A DNA stretch of 11,622 nt from DASWNP01 sp035537095 (GCA_035537095.1 DATLMV010000237.1:1-11622), one strand, 5' to 3'; numbered from the stretch's first letter, positions 1-6,846 are shown. The notes: generated by a model not told the origin, from the letters alone. Numbers and translations are program-made.

Positions 1-77
1 CGACTTTGGACGTTGGACTTTTAGACTTTGGACTTTCCTCGACTTTGGACTTTGGACTGGCAGACTTTAGACTTCGT
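1..77. repeat. Degenerate heptanucleotide repeat tract (GACTTTG-like) upstream of tyrS
   Basis: The tract is built from about ten imperfect copies of a 7-nt unit, GACTTTG or GACTTTA, with occasional insertions such as CCTC near 37-40 and GGCA near 59-62. It begins at or before the window edge and ends only 2-3 nt before the tyrS ATG, so it occupies the place where a ribosome binding site should be. No purine-rich Shine-Dalgarno sequence is visible. Heptameric short tandem repeats are known in some other bacteria, for example cyanobacteria; any relation to those is inference. The tract may be a passive expansion or part of the 5' untranslated region. Confidence 0.75.
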
Positions 78-79
78 TT

Positions 80-1291
80 ATGACTATTGACGAACAACTG
101 GCATACCTGCGTAAGGGCGCGGTCGAGATCATTCGTGAAGAGGACTTGCGCGCGAAGTTGGAGCGGAGCGCGCGCACGGGCGTGCCGCTGCGCGTGAAGT
201 TCGGGGCCGACCCGACCGCGCCCGACATCCATCTCGGTCATACGGTCGTCATCCGCAAGCTCCGCGCCTTTCAGGAACTCGGACACACGGCGATTTTCCT
301 CATCGGCGATTTCACCGGACTCATCGGCGACCCCTCCGGCAAAAGCGCGACGCGCCCGCAACTCACGCGCGCAGAGATTGCCGCCAACGCCGAGACTTAC
401 AAGTCGCAAATCTTCAAACTGCTCGACCCCGAAAAGACCGTCGTTGATTTCAACTCGCGCTGGACGGACGCGCTCGGCTCCGACGGTTTCGTGCGTCTCG
501 CTTCGCACGTCACCGTCAAGCAGATACTCGAACGCGACGACTTCCAGAAGCGTCTCGCGCAGGAGCGGCCCATCGCGCTCCACGAACTGCTCTACCCGCT
601 CGTGCAAGCCTATGATTCCGTCGCGCTCGAAGCCGACGTGGAACTCGGCGGCACAGACCAAAAGTTTAACCTCCTGATGGCGCGCAACCTCCAACGCGAG
701 TACGGGCAGGACGTGCAAGCGGTCGTCATCATGCCGCTTCTCGAAGGCACGGACGGCGTCCAGAAGATGTCGAAATCGCTCGGCAACTACATCGGCATCA
801 ACGAACCGCCGTCGGAAATCTTCGGCAAAATCATGTCCATCTCCGACGAACTGATGTGGCGTTTCTACGAACTCTGCACAGACCTCCGCCCCGAAGAGAT
901 TGCTGCCTTGCGCGCCTCGACGGACGCGGGCGAGCGCAACCCGCGCGACCTCAAGGTCGAACTGGGCAAGCGCATCATCGCGGACTTTTATTCGACGGCG
1001 GACGCGCAGGCTGCCGTGGACGAGTTTGCGCGCGTCTTCCAGCGCAAGGAGACGCCGGACGAGGTTGAAGAACGAACAATCGCCGCGACCGTCTGGAAGT
1101 TGCCGCGCCTGCTCGTGGAAACCGCGCTCGCGCCTTCGATGTCGGAAGCGCGCCGTCTCATCGAACAGGGCGGCGTGCGTCTCGACGGCGAACGCCGCGC
1201 GCGCGTCGAAGACGAAGTGGAAATCACAACCGGACGCGCCGTGCTGATACAGGTCGGCAAGCGTCGCTTCCTGCGCGTGCGCGGCGCATAA
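80..1291 (+). CDS. tyrS: Tyrosyl-tRNA synthetase
   Basis: This cytoplasmic class I aminoacyl-tRNA synthetase activates tyrosine with ATP and charges tRNA-Tyr. The 403-residue protein has the class I signature as HLGH at residues 51-54, preceded by KFGADPTAPDI. KMSKS is at 229-233, and the tyrosine-site region YPLVQAYDS...GGTDQKFN lies at about 172-197. A C-terminal S4 RNA-binding domain covers about residues 340-402. The intact KMSKS and the KFGADPTAPDIHLGH block place it nearer the TyrZ-like bacterial subgroup than the E. coli TyrS type with KFGKT; this is from family knowledge. Length is normal for that subgroup. The ATG at 80 puts the N terminus where the family expects it, although a repeat tract fills the upstream region and no Shine-Dalgarno is seen. 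The RDD gene follows after 47 nt on the same strand and may be co-transcribed. No T-box leader can be judged because only 79 nt of upstream sequence are present. Confidence 0.97.
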   Translation: MTIDEQLAYLRKGAVEIIREEDLRAKLERSARTGVPLRVKFGADPTAPDIHLGHTVVIRKLRAFQELGHTAIFLIGDFTGLIGDPSGKSATRPQLTRAEIAANAETYKSQIFKLLDPEKTVVDFNSRWTDALGSDGFVRLASHVTVKQILERDDFQKRLAQERPIALHELLYPLVQAYDSVALEADVELGGTDQKFNLLMARNLQREYGQDVQAVVIMPLLEGTDGVQKMSKSLGNYIGINEPPSEIFGKIMSISDELMWRFYELCTDLRPEEIAALRASTDAGERNPRDLKVELGKRIIADFYSTADAQAAVDEFARVFQRKETPDEVEERTIAATVWKLPRLLVETALAPSMSEARRLIEQGGVRLDGERRARVEDEVEITTGRAVLIQVGKRRFLRVRGA

Positions 1292-1338
1292 GACGTTCGC
1301 GTCGCGAGTTCATGTAAGCTTCTCGCGTCATAAAGTTT

Positions 1339-2160
1339 ATGTCGGCAGTCATCCCCACAGACGAAACGCTTGTCATCGAGACGCCGGAGCGCGTGCCGCT
1401 GCATTTCGCGCTGGCGTCAATCGGCAACCGTTTTCTGGCGTGCGCGTTCGACCATACGCTGCAACTCTTGGCTATCGCCGCCGTCGCTCTCATCCTGACG
1501 TGGACGGGCAATCTGGCGCACTTCGGCGACAAGTTGTCGGACGCGCCGAAGTGGGCGTTGCTCTTGCTCATCCTGTCGGTGTTCCTGATCTGGTCGAGCT
1601 ACTTCGCGCTCTTCGAGACTTTCTGGAACGGGCAGACGCCGGGCAAGCGTCTCTTGAAGCTGCGCGTGATTCGCGAGGACGGGCGGCCCGTGACGTTCTG
1701 GGAAGCGTCGGCGCGCAACCTCCTGCGCATCTTCGACATGATGCCGTTTCCCTTCTACTCGGTCGGGCTGGCGTGCGTCTTCGTCAGCCAACGCGACCAG
1801 CGCGTCGGCGATTTCGTGGCCGGGACGGTCGTCGTGCGCGAACGTGAAGCGCAGGCTCCGAGCTTCGCGCAGGTCTTCGCCGCGCCGACGAGCGACGTGG
1901 CGTTGCGTCGTTCCTTCAAGCCCGTGCCCTTTCAGGGCGACATCAATCTGCTCTCGGGCCGCGAAATCGAAGTGGTCGAAGCCTTCCTGCGTCGCCGTTG
2001 GGACTTGGCCGACGCGCCGCGTCAATGGATGGCTTGGCGCATCTCGATGCCCATCCTGCACAAACTGCACCCTGTCTTCGACCCCGACGCCTTCACCTAC
2101 GAAGGCTTCCTCGAAGAACTACTCCACCGCTACCGCGCGCAGCACCGATTTATTGATTGA
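1339..2160 (+). CDS. RDD-family integral membrane protein
   Basis: The 273-residue protein has an RDD transmembrane domain at about residues 22-170. The conserved Arg/Asp region is seen as NRFLACAFD (R31, D38). The loop motif NGQTPGKRLLKLRV is at 97-110, followed by DGRPVTFWEASARNLLR at 114-130 and QRVGDFVAGTVVVRE near 154-169. Hydrophobic segments at about 41-57, 72-92 and 134-150 are likely membrane helices. The soluble tail, about 171-273, contains an RIPE-like helical stretch (SGREIEVVEAFLRRRW, 206-221) of the kind found in RDD proteins encoded next to SpoIIM-like genes, but no such partner is present here. RDD proteins are mostly uncharacterised; some have been proposed as transporters or ion exchangers, so substrate and role are unknown. 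No Shine-Dalgarno is visible before the ATG. It is 47 nt downstream of tyrS and converges on the S41 gene. Confidence 0.85.
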   Translation: MSAVIPTDETLVIETPERVPLHFALASIGNRFLACAFDHTLQLLAIAAVALILTWTGNLAHFGDKLSDAPKWALLLLILSVFLIWSSYFALFETFWNGQTPGKRLLKLRVIREDGRPVTFWEASARNLLRIFDMMPFPFYSVGLACVFVSQRDQRVGDFVAGTVVVREREAQAPSFAQVFAAPTSDVALRRSFKPVPFQGDINLLSGREIEVVEAFLRRRWDLADAPRQWMAWRISMPILHKLHPVFDPDAFTYEGFLEELLHRYRAQHRFID

Positions 2161-2170
2161 GCGGGAATTT

Positions 2171-2279
2171 AACAGGACGAAAAGAGATAAAGGGGAAACG
2201 GGGAAAGGTTAAAGCGGGAAAGGGAAAGCACCTGTCTTTAATCCCTTTCCCCTTTGACCTTTTCCCCGTTTCCCTTTGA
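2171..2279. repeat. G4A3-type inverted-repeat element, copy 1 (possible bidirectional terminator)
   Basis: The left purine arm at 2188-2225 is built of units such as GGGGAAA. The right pyrimidine arm at 2242-2279 is its near-perfect complement (38 nt each, few mismatches or slips). The 16-nt loop at 2226-2241 contains GCACCTGTC. A flank AACAGGACGAAAAGA at 2171-2185 precedes it. The element lies between the convergent stops of the RDD gene (2160) and the S41 gene (2290). A long stem there could end transcription from both sides. It is related to the element at 3684-3819, so it is a repeat family rather than a one-off terminator. Confidence 0.8.
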
Positions 2280-2289
2280 TTTGAATCGT

Positions 2290-3648
2290 CTACTTTCGCC
2301 ATTCGAGGGGAAAGAGCGTGCCTGCCTTGTCGGGTGTGAGGTTGAGGCCGAGGATGGCGGCGGCGCGCGCTAGGACGGGGTCGCGGCGGGCGGCGAGGTC
2401 TTGGGCGGTCGGGAGCAAGAGTTCGTCGGGCGTGACGCCCGTGTGTTCGAGGCTCTTGCCGTCGGTCATAATCAAATCGGCGTCGGTAATCAACACGCCG
2501 TAGGAGATGACGGTGGCCGCGCCCATCTCGTAGGTGTAGGGCTGTGCACGCATGACCGCGCCTGCGGAGCGGTCGCCGATAACCGTGCCGCGTTTCTCAA
2601 GCTGGACGAGGCGCGCGAAGAGTTCGGAGGCCGAACCCGATTTGCTGTCTATCAGGACGACGAGCTTGCCCTTGAAGACGTTGTCGCCGCCGCGCGTTTT
2701 GGCGATGTGCGGCTTCATCTCTTTGCGCCCTTTGAGGTCGGCGATTTTCACGTCGTGGTCGAAGACGTTGGCGACGAGACGTTGGAGCGTCGTGACGAGT
2801 CCGCCCCCGTTGCCGCGCAGGTCGAGAATCATCGCCTTGCGTTTTTTGGCCCTGCTCATCATCGAATCAATCTCGTCCGCGCTCAAATCGAAGCGCGGCA
2901 TCTTCCAGACGAAGACGCCTTCCATGTCTTCATAGTAACGATGACGATTATGATGCGCGTCGGCGTCGGCCTCGCGCAGGTAGTTCCAGATGTCTTCGCT
3001 CTCGATCTCGCGGAAATCGAGGCGGCGTTTGCCCTCGACGATTTTAGTTTTGACATCGAGCGAGCGCGGCCCCTGATCGGGACTCTGCAAGACCATGCGG
3101 ACGCCCGCCGTCGGCGCGAGCGTGTGATAGCGATAGTTCATCTTCCAGATGTTGGCGCGCGAGGGCTTGAAGCCGTCGAGCAGCAGCAGTTCGTCGCCCT
3201 CCTTGACGCCTTTGGCCTCGGCGTCGCTGCCCGGTTTCACCGCGACGATGAAAGTCTTGTCGCCGATGGTCTGCATCTCCCAACCGTAGTCGGCGCGCGC
3301 CGCACGCGGCGGCGGGAGAAAGAAGGTGTGCGAGTCGTTGAGTTCGGCGAGCGCCTGCGCGATGATGCCGAAGACCTGCCCGAGCGAGGTCGCCTGACCA
3401 ATCTTCTCCTCGGCGGCCTTGAAACGCGCGTCCACGTCCATGCCGCGATAGGTCGCGTCGTAATAGTTCTTCTTCACTTCGTCGCGGATGATGCCGAGCA
3501 TCGCGCGGCCACGGTCGCGCTCCACGCCGCTCAACGTCTGCGCGCCCGCGCGCCGCACGCCGACAGATATGCACACGACGACGAGCAGAACAAAGGCGAC
3601 GACGGCACGCGCGTGTCTGCTTGAATAGATAAACTTTCTACTGTTCAC
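2290..3648 (-). CDS. Secreted S41-family (tricorn/IRBP-like) peptidase with PDZ domain, paralogue 1
   Basis: The 452-residue protein has a signal peptide with hydrophobic core at about 17-29 and likely cleavage after AGA (34-36). An N-terminal S41 segment carries DSHT at 105-108, a PDZ-like domain covers about 120-200, and the peptidase core has DLRGNGGG at 276-283 and GSASE at 338-342. S339 is the predicted nucleophile. The position 25 residues later, where Prc/CtpA proteases carry the catalytic lysine, is Ala364. The conserved His107 and Glu401 (EHTGVTPD) instead fit a Ser-His-Glu arrangement as in tricorn-type members; this assignment is inference. It probably cleaves proteins or peptides in the periplasm or outside the cell, with unknown substrate. 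The GTG start at 3646-3648 is supported by AAGGAG 8 nt upstream. It is a tandem paralogue of the gene at 3829-5184, which lies upstream on the same strand 180 nt away with a repeat between them. The C-terminal DNA is nearly identical between the two. Confidence 0.88.
   Translation of the reverse strand: MNSRKFIYSSRHARAVVAFVLLVVVCISVGVRRAGAQTLSGVERDRGRAMLGIIRDEVKKNYYDATYRGMDVDARFKAAEEKIGQATSLGQVFGIIAQALAELNDSHTFFLPPPRAARADYGWEMQTIGDKTFIVAVKPGSDAEAKGVKEGDELLLLDGFKPSRANIWKMNYRYHTLAPTAGVRMVLQSPDQGPRSLDVKTKIVEGKRRLDFREIESEDIWNYLREADADAHHNRHRYYEDMEGVFVWKMPRFDLSADEIDSMMSRAKKRKAMILDLRGNGGGLVTTLQRLVANVFDHDVKIADLKGRKEMKPHIAKTRGGDNVFKGKLVVLIDSKSGSASELFARLVQLEKRGTVIGDRSAGAVMRAQPYTYEMGAATVISYGVLITDADLIMTDGKSLEHTGVTPDELLLPTAQDLAARRDPVLARAAAILGLNLTPDKAGTLFPLEWRK
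2361..2469 (-). repeat. Near-identical paralogue tract A (partner 3900-4008)
   Basis: By eye this 109-nt stretch matches 3900-4008 at all but two positions (at 2368 and 2431), at a constant offset of 1539 nt. It encodes the C-terminal segment running from MTDGKSLEHTG to about VLARAAA, identical between the two S41 proteins. Synonymous positions also match, unlike most of the rest of the two genes. Similarity drops abruptly on both sides. Confidence 0.85.
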
Positions 3649-3656
3649 GAGGTTTA

Positions 3657-3662
3657 CTCCTT
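3657..3662 (-). promoter_or_regulatory. Ribosome binding site AAGGAG for S41 paralogue 1
   Basis: On the minus strand AAGGAG stands 8 nt before the GTG at 3648. It decides the start in favour of GTG and gives a proper signal peptide. Confidence 0.8.
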
Positions 3663-3683
3663 AACAATTCACACGGTCAAAAT

Positions 3684-3819
3684 AGAGAAGGGGAAAGCGT
3701 GAAAAGGGGGGAAAGGGAAAGGGGAAAGGGAAAGCATCTGTCCTCCGCTCTCACTTGTCTTTCCCCTTTTAACCATTTCCCCGTTTCCCCGCTTACCCTC
3801 AATCTTTTCGTCCTGTTTA
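3684..3819. repeat. G4A3-type inverted-repeat element, copy 2
   Basis: A purine-rich arm at about 3687-3734, with many GGGGAAA-like units, pairs imperfectly with a pyrimidine-rich arm at about 3760-3799. The loop contains GCATCTGTC on the plus strand, matching copy 1 in the same orientation (15 of 16 nt over AGGGAAAGCAYCTGTC). The flank TCTTTTCGTCCTGTT at 3803-3817 is the exact reverse complement of the copy 1 flank at 2171-2185, so the flank is inverted relative to the loop. It lies 9 nt beyond the stop of S41 paralogue 2 and before the start of paralogue 1. It could terminate or attenuate transcription between the two genes. Confidence 0.8.
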
Positions 3820-3828
3820 TATCTACAT

Positions 3829-5184
3829 TCATTTGCGCCATTCGACGGGGAAGAGGGCTCCGGCTTTTTCGGGCGACATCTGGACGCCGACGAGCGCGGC
3901 GGCGCGGGCTAGGACGGGGTCGCGGCGGGCGGCGAGGTCTTGGGCGGTCGGGAGCAAGAGTTCGTCGGGGGTGACGCCCGTGTGTTCGAGGCTCTTGCCG
4001 TCGGTCATGACTAAATCGGCGTCGGTGACGCTGACACCGTAGAAGGCGACGATGTCGAGGCCGACCTGATGCCCCATCTGGCGCGCGCGCATCACCGCGC
4101 CCGCCGAACGGTCGCCCAAGACCGTGCCGCGTTTCTCAAGCTGCATCACGCGCGCGAAAAGCTCCGAGGACGAACCCGACTCGCTGTCTATCAGGACGAC
4201 GAGTTGACCCTTGTAGGCGTTCGCGCCGACCGACTTGGCGACGAGCGGCTTGACCTCTTTGCGGCGCGTCAAATCGCCGACCTTGACATCCTTTTCGACG
4301 AAGTTTCCGATGAGCCGCAGCAGCGTCTCCTCAAAGCCGCCGGAGTTGCCGCGCAGGTCAATGATGACCGACTTGAACTTGCGAAACTTGCCCGCCATGT
4401 CGTCCACCTTGTCCTTCGGCAGATCGAAGCGCGGCATCTTCCAGATGAACAACTCGTCGCCCATTTCGATGTAGCGATGACGATTGAGACGCGCGATGCG
4501 CTGCTCCTCGATGACGAGCCGCATGTACGCGTCGTAGTCGGTCAGGTCGGTGACGCGCGCCCGCTCGTTCAACTTCGCCATCACGTCGAGTTGTCGCGGC
4601 TGCGGCTCTCCCGGCCCCTGCACGACCAGACGCATCCCGGCCTGCGGGCGCAGGGAGTTGTATAGATACTGAATCTTCCAGAGGTCGGCGCGCGTCGGCT
4701 TCATGCCGTCAACGAGATGAACGGTGTCGCCCTCCTTGAGACCTTTGGCTTCGGCGTCGCTGCCCGGTCTGACCCCGACGACGTGGCAACGCTCGCCGAT
4801 CATCTGCATCTCCCAACCGTAGTCGGTGCGCGTCGCGCGCGTGGGCGGGAGAAAGAAGGTGTGCGAGTCGTCGAGTTCGATCAAGAGTTGCGCGATGATG
4901 CCGAAGACCTGCCCGTTGGATTGCGCGCTCTTGATCATCTCGTCGGCCTGTTTGTAACGCGCTTCGAGGTCGAGGCCGCGAAAGGTCGGGTCGTAGTAGT
5001 TCTTCTCAAGGTCGGATTTGACCACCTTGAGCATCTCGCGCCCGCGCGCGATCTCGAAGCTGCCGAGTTTCTGTTGCGGGCGGTCTTGCGCGCTGGCAGG
5101 CGAGAGGACGAGCGAGAGGGCAAACGCGCTCAGGAGAGACGCGCGCAGGCGGGACGAAAGTCGGGGGAACTTTCTCTCCAACAT
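3829..5184 (-). CDS. Secreted S41-family (tricorn/IRBP-like) peptidase with PDZ domain, paralogue 2
   Basis: The 451-residue protein aligns with the product of 2290-3648 almost without gaps. A signal peptide spans about 1-32 with a LLSAFALSLVL core and ASA-Q cleavage motif. DSHT is at 106-109 (His108), a PDZ-like domain lies at about 121-200, DLRGNSGG is at 276-283 and GSSSE at 337-341 with S338 as predicted nucleophile. Position 363, where a Prc/CtpA lysine would sit, is alanine as in the paralogue. Glu400 in EHTGVTPD is the candidate third catalytic residue. The two proteins differ mainly at the N terminus, in the 195-270 segment and near 320, so they may have different substrates or partners. 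The ATG at 5182-5184 is preceded by GAGGAG about 10 nt upstream. It is divergent from the thiolase gene across 235 nt and may be the first gene of a two-gene transcript with the paralogue. Confidence 0.88.
   Translation of the reverse strand: MLERKFPRLSSRLRASLLSAFALSLVLSPASAQDRPQQKLGSFEIARGREMLKVVKSDLEKNYYDPTFRGLDLEARYKQADEMIKSAQSNGQVFGIIAQLLIELDDSHTFFLPPTRATRTDYGWEMQMIGERCHVVGVRPGSDAEAKGLKEGDTVHLVDGMKPTRADLWKIQYLYNSLRPQAGMRLVVQGPGEPQPRQLDVMAKLNERARVTDLTDYDAYMRLVIEEQRIARLNRHRYIEMGDELFIWKMPRFDLPKDKVDDMAGKFRKFKSVIIDLRGNSGGFEETLLRLIGNFVEKDVKVGDLTRRKEVKPLVAKSVGANAYKGQLVVLIDSESGSSSELFARVMQLEKRGTVLGDRSAGAVMRARQMGHQVGLDIVAFYGVSVTDADLVMTDGKSLEHTGVTPDELLLPTAQDLAARRDPVLARAAALVGVQMSPEKAGALFPVEWRK
3900..4008 (-). 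repeat. Near-identical paralogue tract B (partner 2361-2469)
   Basis: This is the second member of the 109-nt near-identical pair in the 3' part of the two S41 genes. Outside it the genes have diverged, apart from shorter conserved blocks such as those around 4809-4890 and 4898-4915. Confidence 0.85.
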
Positions 5185-5194
5185 CTTTTTGTTG

Positions 5195-5200
5195 CTCCTC
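5195..5200 (-). promoter_or_regulatory. Ribosome binding site GAGGAG for S41 paralogue 2
   Basis: GAGGAG on the minus strand stands 10 nt before the ATG at 5184, supporting that start and the signal peptide it yields. Confidence 0.75.
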
Positions 5201-5337
5201 GGTAGAGGGTTGAAACGGGAGTCAGACCGTCTGCTCGTGTCAGGGAAGAACGCGAATCAGGCAACGGCGACGGGACAGATTACTATCAAATGCGTGCGCG
5301 GTAAAGTGCAGAGTTTGCCCCGGTCGCGGCGCGGAAA

Positions 5338-5365
5338 TTGACGCCCGCGCGGAGGCTCTGTTAAT
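5338..5365 (+). promoter_or_regulatory. Candidate sigma-70-like promoter for the thiolase
   Basis: TTGACG at 5338-5343 is followed after 16 nt by GTTAAT at 5360-5365. That gives 5/6 and 4/6 matches to the TTGACA/TATAAT consensus, with a start site expected near 5372 and a leader of roughly 48 nt. Such matches also occur by chance, and promoter preferences of this organism are unknown. Confidence 0.3.
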
Positions 5366-5419
5366 CTCAAAGGTTCGTTAGAGCGACAGATTTTCCACCG
5401 AAAGGCGAAATAATAGATC

Positions 5420-6601
5420 ATGGCTCGTGAAGTGTTTATTTTGGGCGGCAAGCGCACGCCGATGGCCGGTTACGTCGGGGCGTTGAAGGACGTGAAGGCG
5501 ATTGACCTCGGCGCGACGGCGGCGCGCGGCGCACTCGAAGCGACGGGCGTCGCGGCTGAGGAGATTGACCACACCATCATCGGCAACGCCTTGCAGACTT
5601 CGGGCGACGCCATCTACGGCGCGCGCCACGTCGCGCTCAAAGCGGGCGTTCCGGCGGAGCGTCCGGCGTTGACCGTCAATCGTCTCTGCGGGAGCGGCAT
5701 CCAGTCAATCATCAGCGGCGCGCACATGATTATGCTCGACGAAGCGCAGACGGCGCTCGTCGGCGGCATGGAGTCAATGTCTATGGCCCCGCACGTCATC
5801 TACGGCGCGCGCTCCGGCTTCGCGCTCGGGCAGGGCAAACTCGAAGACTCCCTGATGGTCGCGCTTCTTGATACCTACTGCAACACGACGATGGCGGGCA
5901 CGGCTGAGAATCTCGCGCGCCGCTACGAAATCTCGCGTGAGGAACAGGACAAGTACGCTTTGCGTTCGCAGCAGGAAGCGGCGCGGGCGCGTGCGGCGGG
6001 CGTCTTCGCGGAGGAGATCGTCGCGGTCGAGGTGAAAACGCGGAAGGGCGTGAAGATAGTTGACGCCGACGACCACCTGCGGCCCGACACGACGCTGGAA
6101 ATCCTCTCCAAACTCCCGACCGCCTTCAGCAAAGACGGTTTCGTCACCGCCGGAAACGCGTCCGGCATCGTTGACGGCGCGGCGGCCCTCGTCATCGCGG
6201 GCGAAGATTTCGTCGCGCGGCGCGGCGTGAAGCCGCTGGGGCGCATCGTCAGTTGGGCCTATGCGGGAGTCGAGCCGGAGGTGATGGGCATCGGCCCCGT
6301 GCCCGCGATTCGCAAGGCTCTGGAAAAGGCCAACTTGAAGCTCGACGAGATTGATTTGGTCGAGGTCAACGAAGCGTTTGCCGGACAATATCTGGCCGTT
6401 GAGAAAGAACTGGGGCTCGACCGCGCGCGCACCAACGTCAACGGCGGCGCGATTGCCCTCGGACACCCGCTCGGCGCATCCGGCACGCGCCTCGTCCTGA
6501 CCGCGCTCATGGAACTCCGACGGCGCGGCGGTCGCTACGGCCTCGCCTCCGCATGCATCGGCGGCGGTCAGGGCATCGCCATTATCTTTGAGAGAGTCTA
6601 A
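5420..6601 (+). CDS. Thiolase (acetyl-CoA C-acetyltransferase / acyltransferase)
   Basis: The 393-residue cytoplasmic enzyme has normal thiolase length and all catalytic landmarks. The nucleophilic cysteine is C90 in NRLCGSGIQ, preceded by LTV. NEAF is at 317-320, H349 sits in GGAIALGHPLGASGTR, and C379 sits in ACIGGGQG. It either condenses two acetyl-CoA to acetoacetyl-CoA or cleaves 3-ketoacyl-CoA in beta-oxidation. The sequence alone does not separate the biosynthetic (AtoB/PhaA-like) from the degradative (FadA-like) role. No beta-oxidation partner such as fadB or fadE, and no PHA gene, is adjacent, so context does not help. The ATG at 5420 gives the family-typical N terminus (REVFILGGKRTPMAGYVG). 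The gene stands alone: divergent from the S41 pair on the left and followed by a 368-nt spacer carrying repeats on the right. Confidence 0.95.
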   Translation: MAREVFILGGKRTPMAGYVGALKDVKAIDLGATAARGALEATGVAAEEIDHTIIGNALQTSGDAIYGARHVALKAGVPAERPALTVNRLCGSGIQSIISGAHMIMLDEAQTALVGGMESMSMAPHVIYGARSGFALGQGKLEDSLMVALLDTYCNTTMAGTAENLARRYEISREEQDKYALRSQQEAARARAAGVFAEEIVAVEVKTRKGVKIVDADDHLRPDTTLEILSKLPTAFSKDGFVTAGNASGIVDGAAALVIAGEDFVARRGVKPLGRIVSWAYAGVEPEVMGIGPVPAIRKALEKANLKLDEIDLVEVNEAFAGQYLAVEKELGLDRARTNVNGGAIALGHPLGASGTRLVLTALMELRRRGGRYGLASACIGGGQGIAIIFERV

Positions 6602-6667
6602 GCGAAAGCGGTAAACGCTGCCTATAAACAAGTTAGGCGTCTAACGTAAGAGGCTCTCTGGAAAACT

Positions 6668-6846
6668 AGAAGTTTTGTCCCGTAGGGACTTTAGACAATA
6701 GCCCAGCGATTTATCGCTGGGAATAAGTCCGGTAAGTTTTTCAGCTGAGATTCATTCAACCGTCCCTACGGGACTGAAACAAAATTCTCCGATGGTTCCC
6801 AGCGATAAATCGCTGGGCTACTTTGAGAAGTCCCTGACGGGACTGT
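6668..6846. repeat. REP/BIME-like composite of inverted hairpin units
   Basis: Two hairpin motifs recur. Motif A is GTCCC-loop-GGGAC, at 6677-6689, 6762-6774 and 6830-6843. Motif B is CCCAGCGAT-NN-ATCGCTGGG with perfect 9-bp arms, at 6702-6721 (loop TT) and 6798-6817 (loop AA). The left unit reads A, 12 nt, B. The right unit reads B', 12 nt, A' and is the near-complete reverse complement of the left one over about 48 nt. A third, partial A unit sits in the middle with a conserved AGAA-TTTTG flank (6762-6788, reversed). A head-to-tail inverted pair of short hairpins with fixed spacing is the architecture of BIMEs mobilised by REP-associated (RAYT) transposases. No transposase gene is in the window, so that link is inference. 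The element lies between the thiolase stop and the next gene's start and may also affect transcript ends. Confidence 0.8.

Larger units (their letters stand above)
5185..5419. other. Divergent intergenic region between S41 paralogue 2 and the thiolase
   Basis: This 235-nt spacer must hold the promoters of both divergent genes. Apart from the ribosome binding site at 5195-5200 and the promoter candidate at 5338-5365, I see no clear operator palindrome or RNA structure. A purine stretch AAAGG at 5401-5405 precedes the thiolase ATG by about 14 nt and is a weak ribosome binding site at best. Confidence 0.6.

Noticed and set aside
2188..2279. Simple intrinsic terminator
   Set aside because: The arms are far longer than usual and a related copy lies at 3684-3819, so it is recorded as a repeat element that may also terminate transcription.
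2401..3624. Long plus-strand open frame (about 407 codons) antisense to S41 paralogue 1
   Set aside because: It is a shadow of GC-rich codon structure. The minus-strand frame has a signal peptide, catalytic motifs, a ribosome binding site and a tandem paralogue, while the antisense product is Arg/Val/Asp-rich with no recognisable domain. A similar antisense frame appears over paralogue 2.
6668..6846. CRISPR-like array
   Set aside because: The repeats are inverted palindromes with unequal spacing and there are too few direct copies. No cas gene is nearby; the architecture fits REP/BIME units better.
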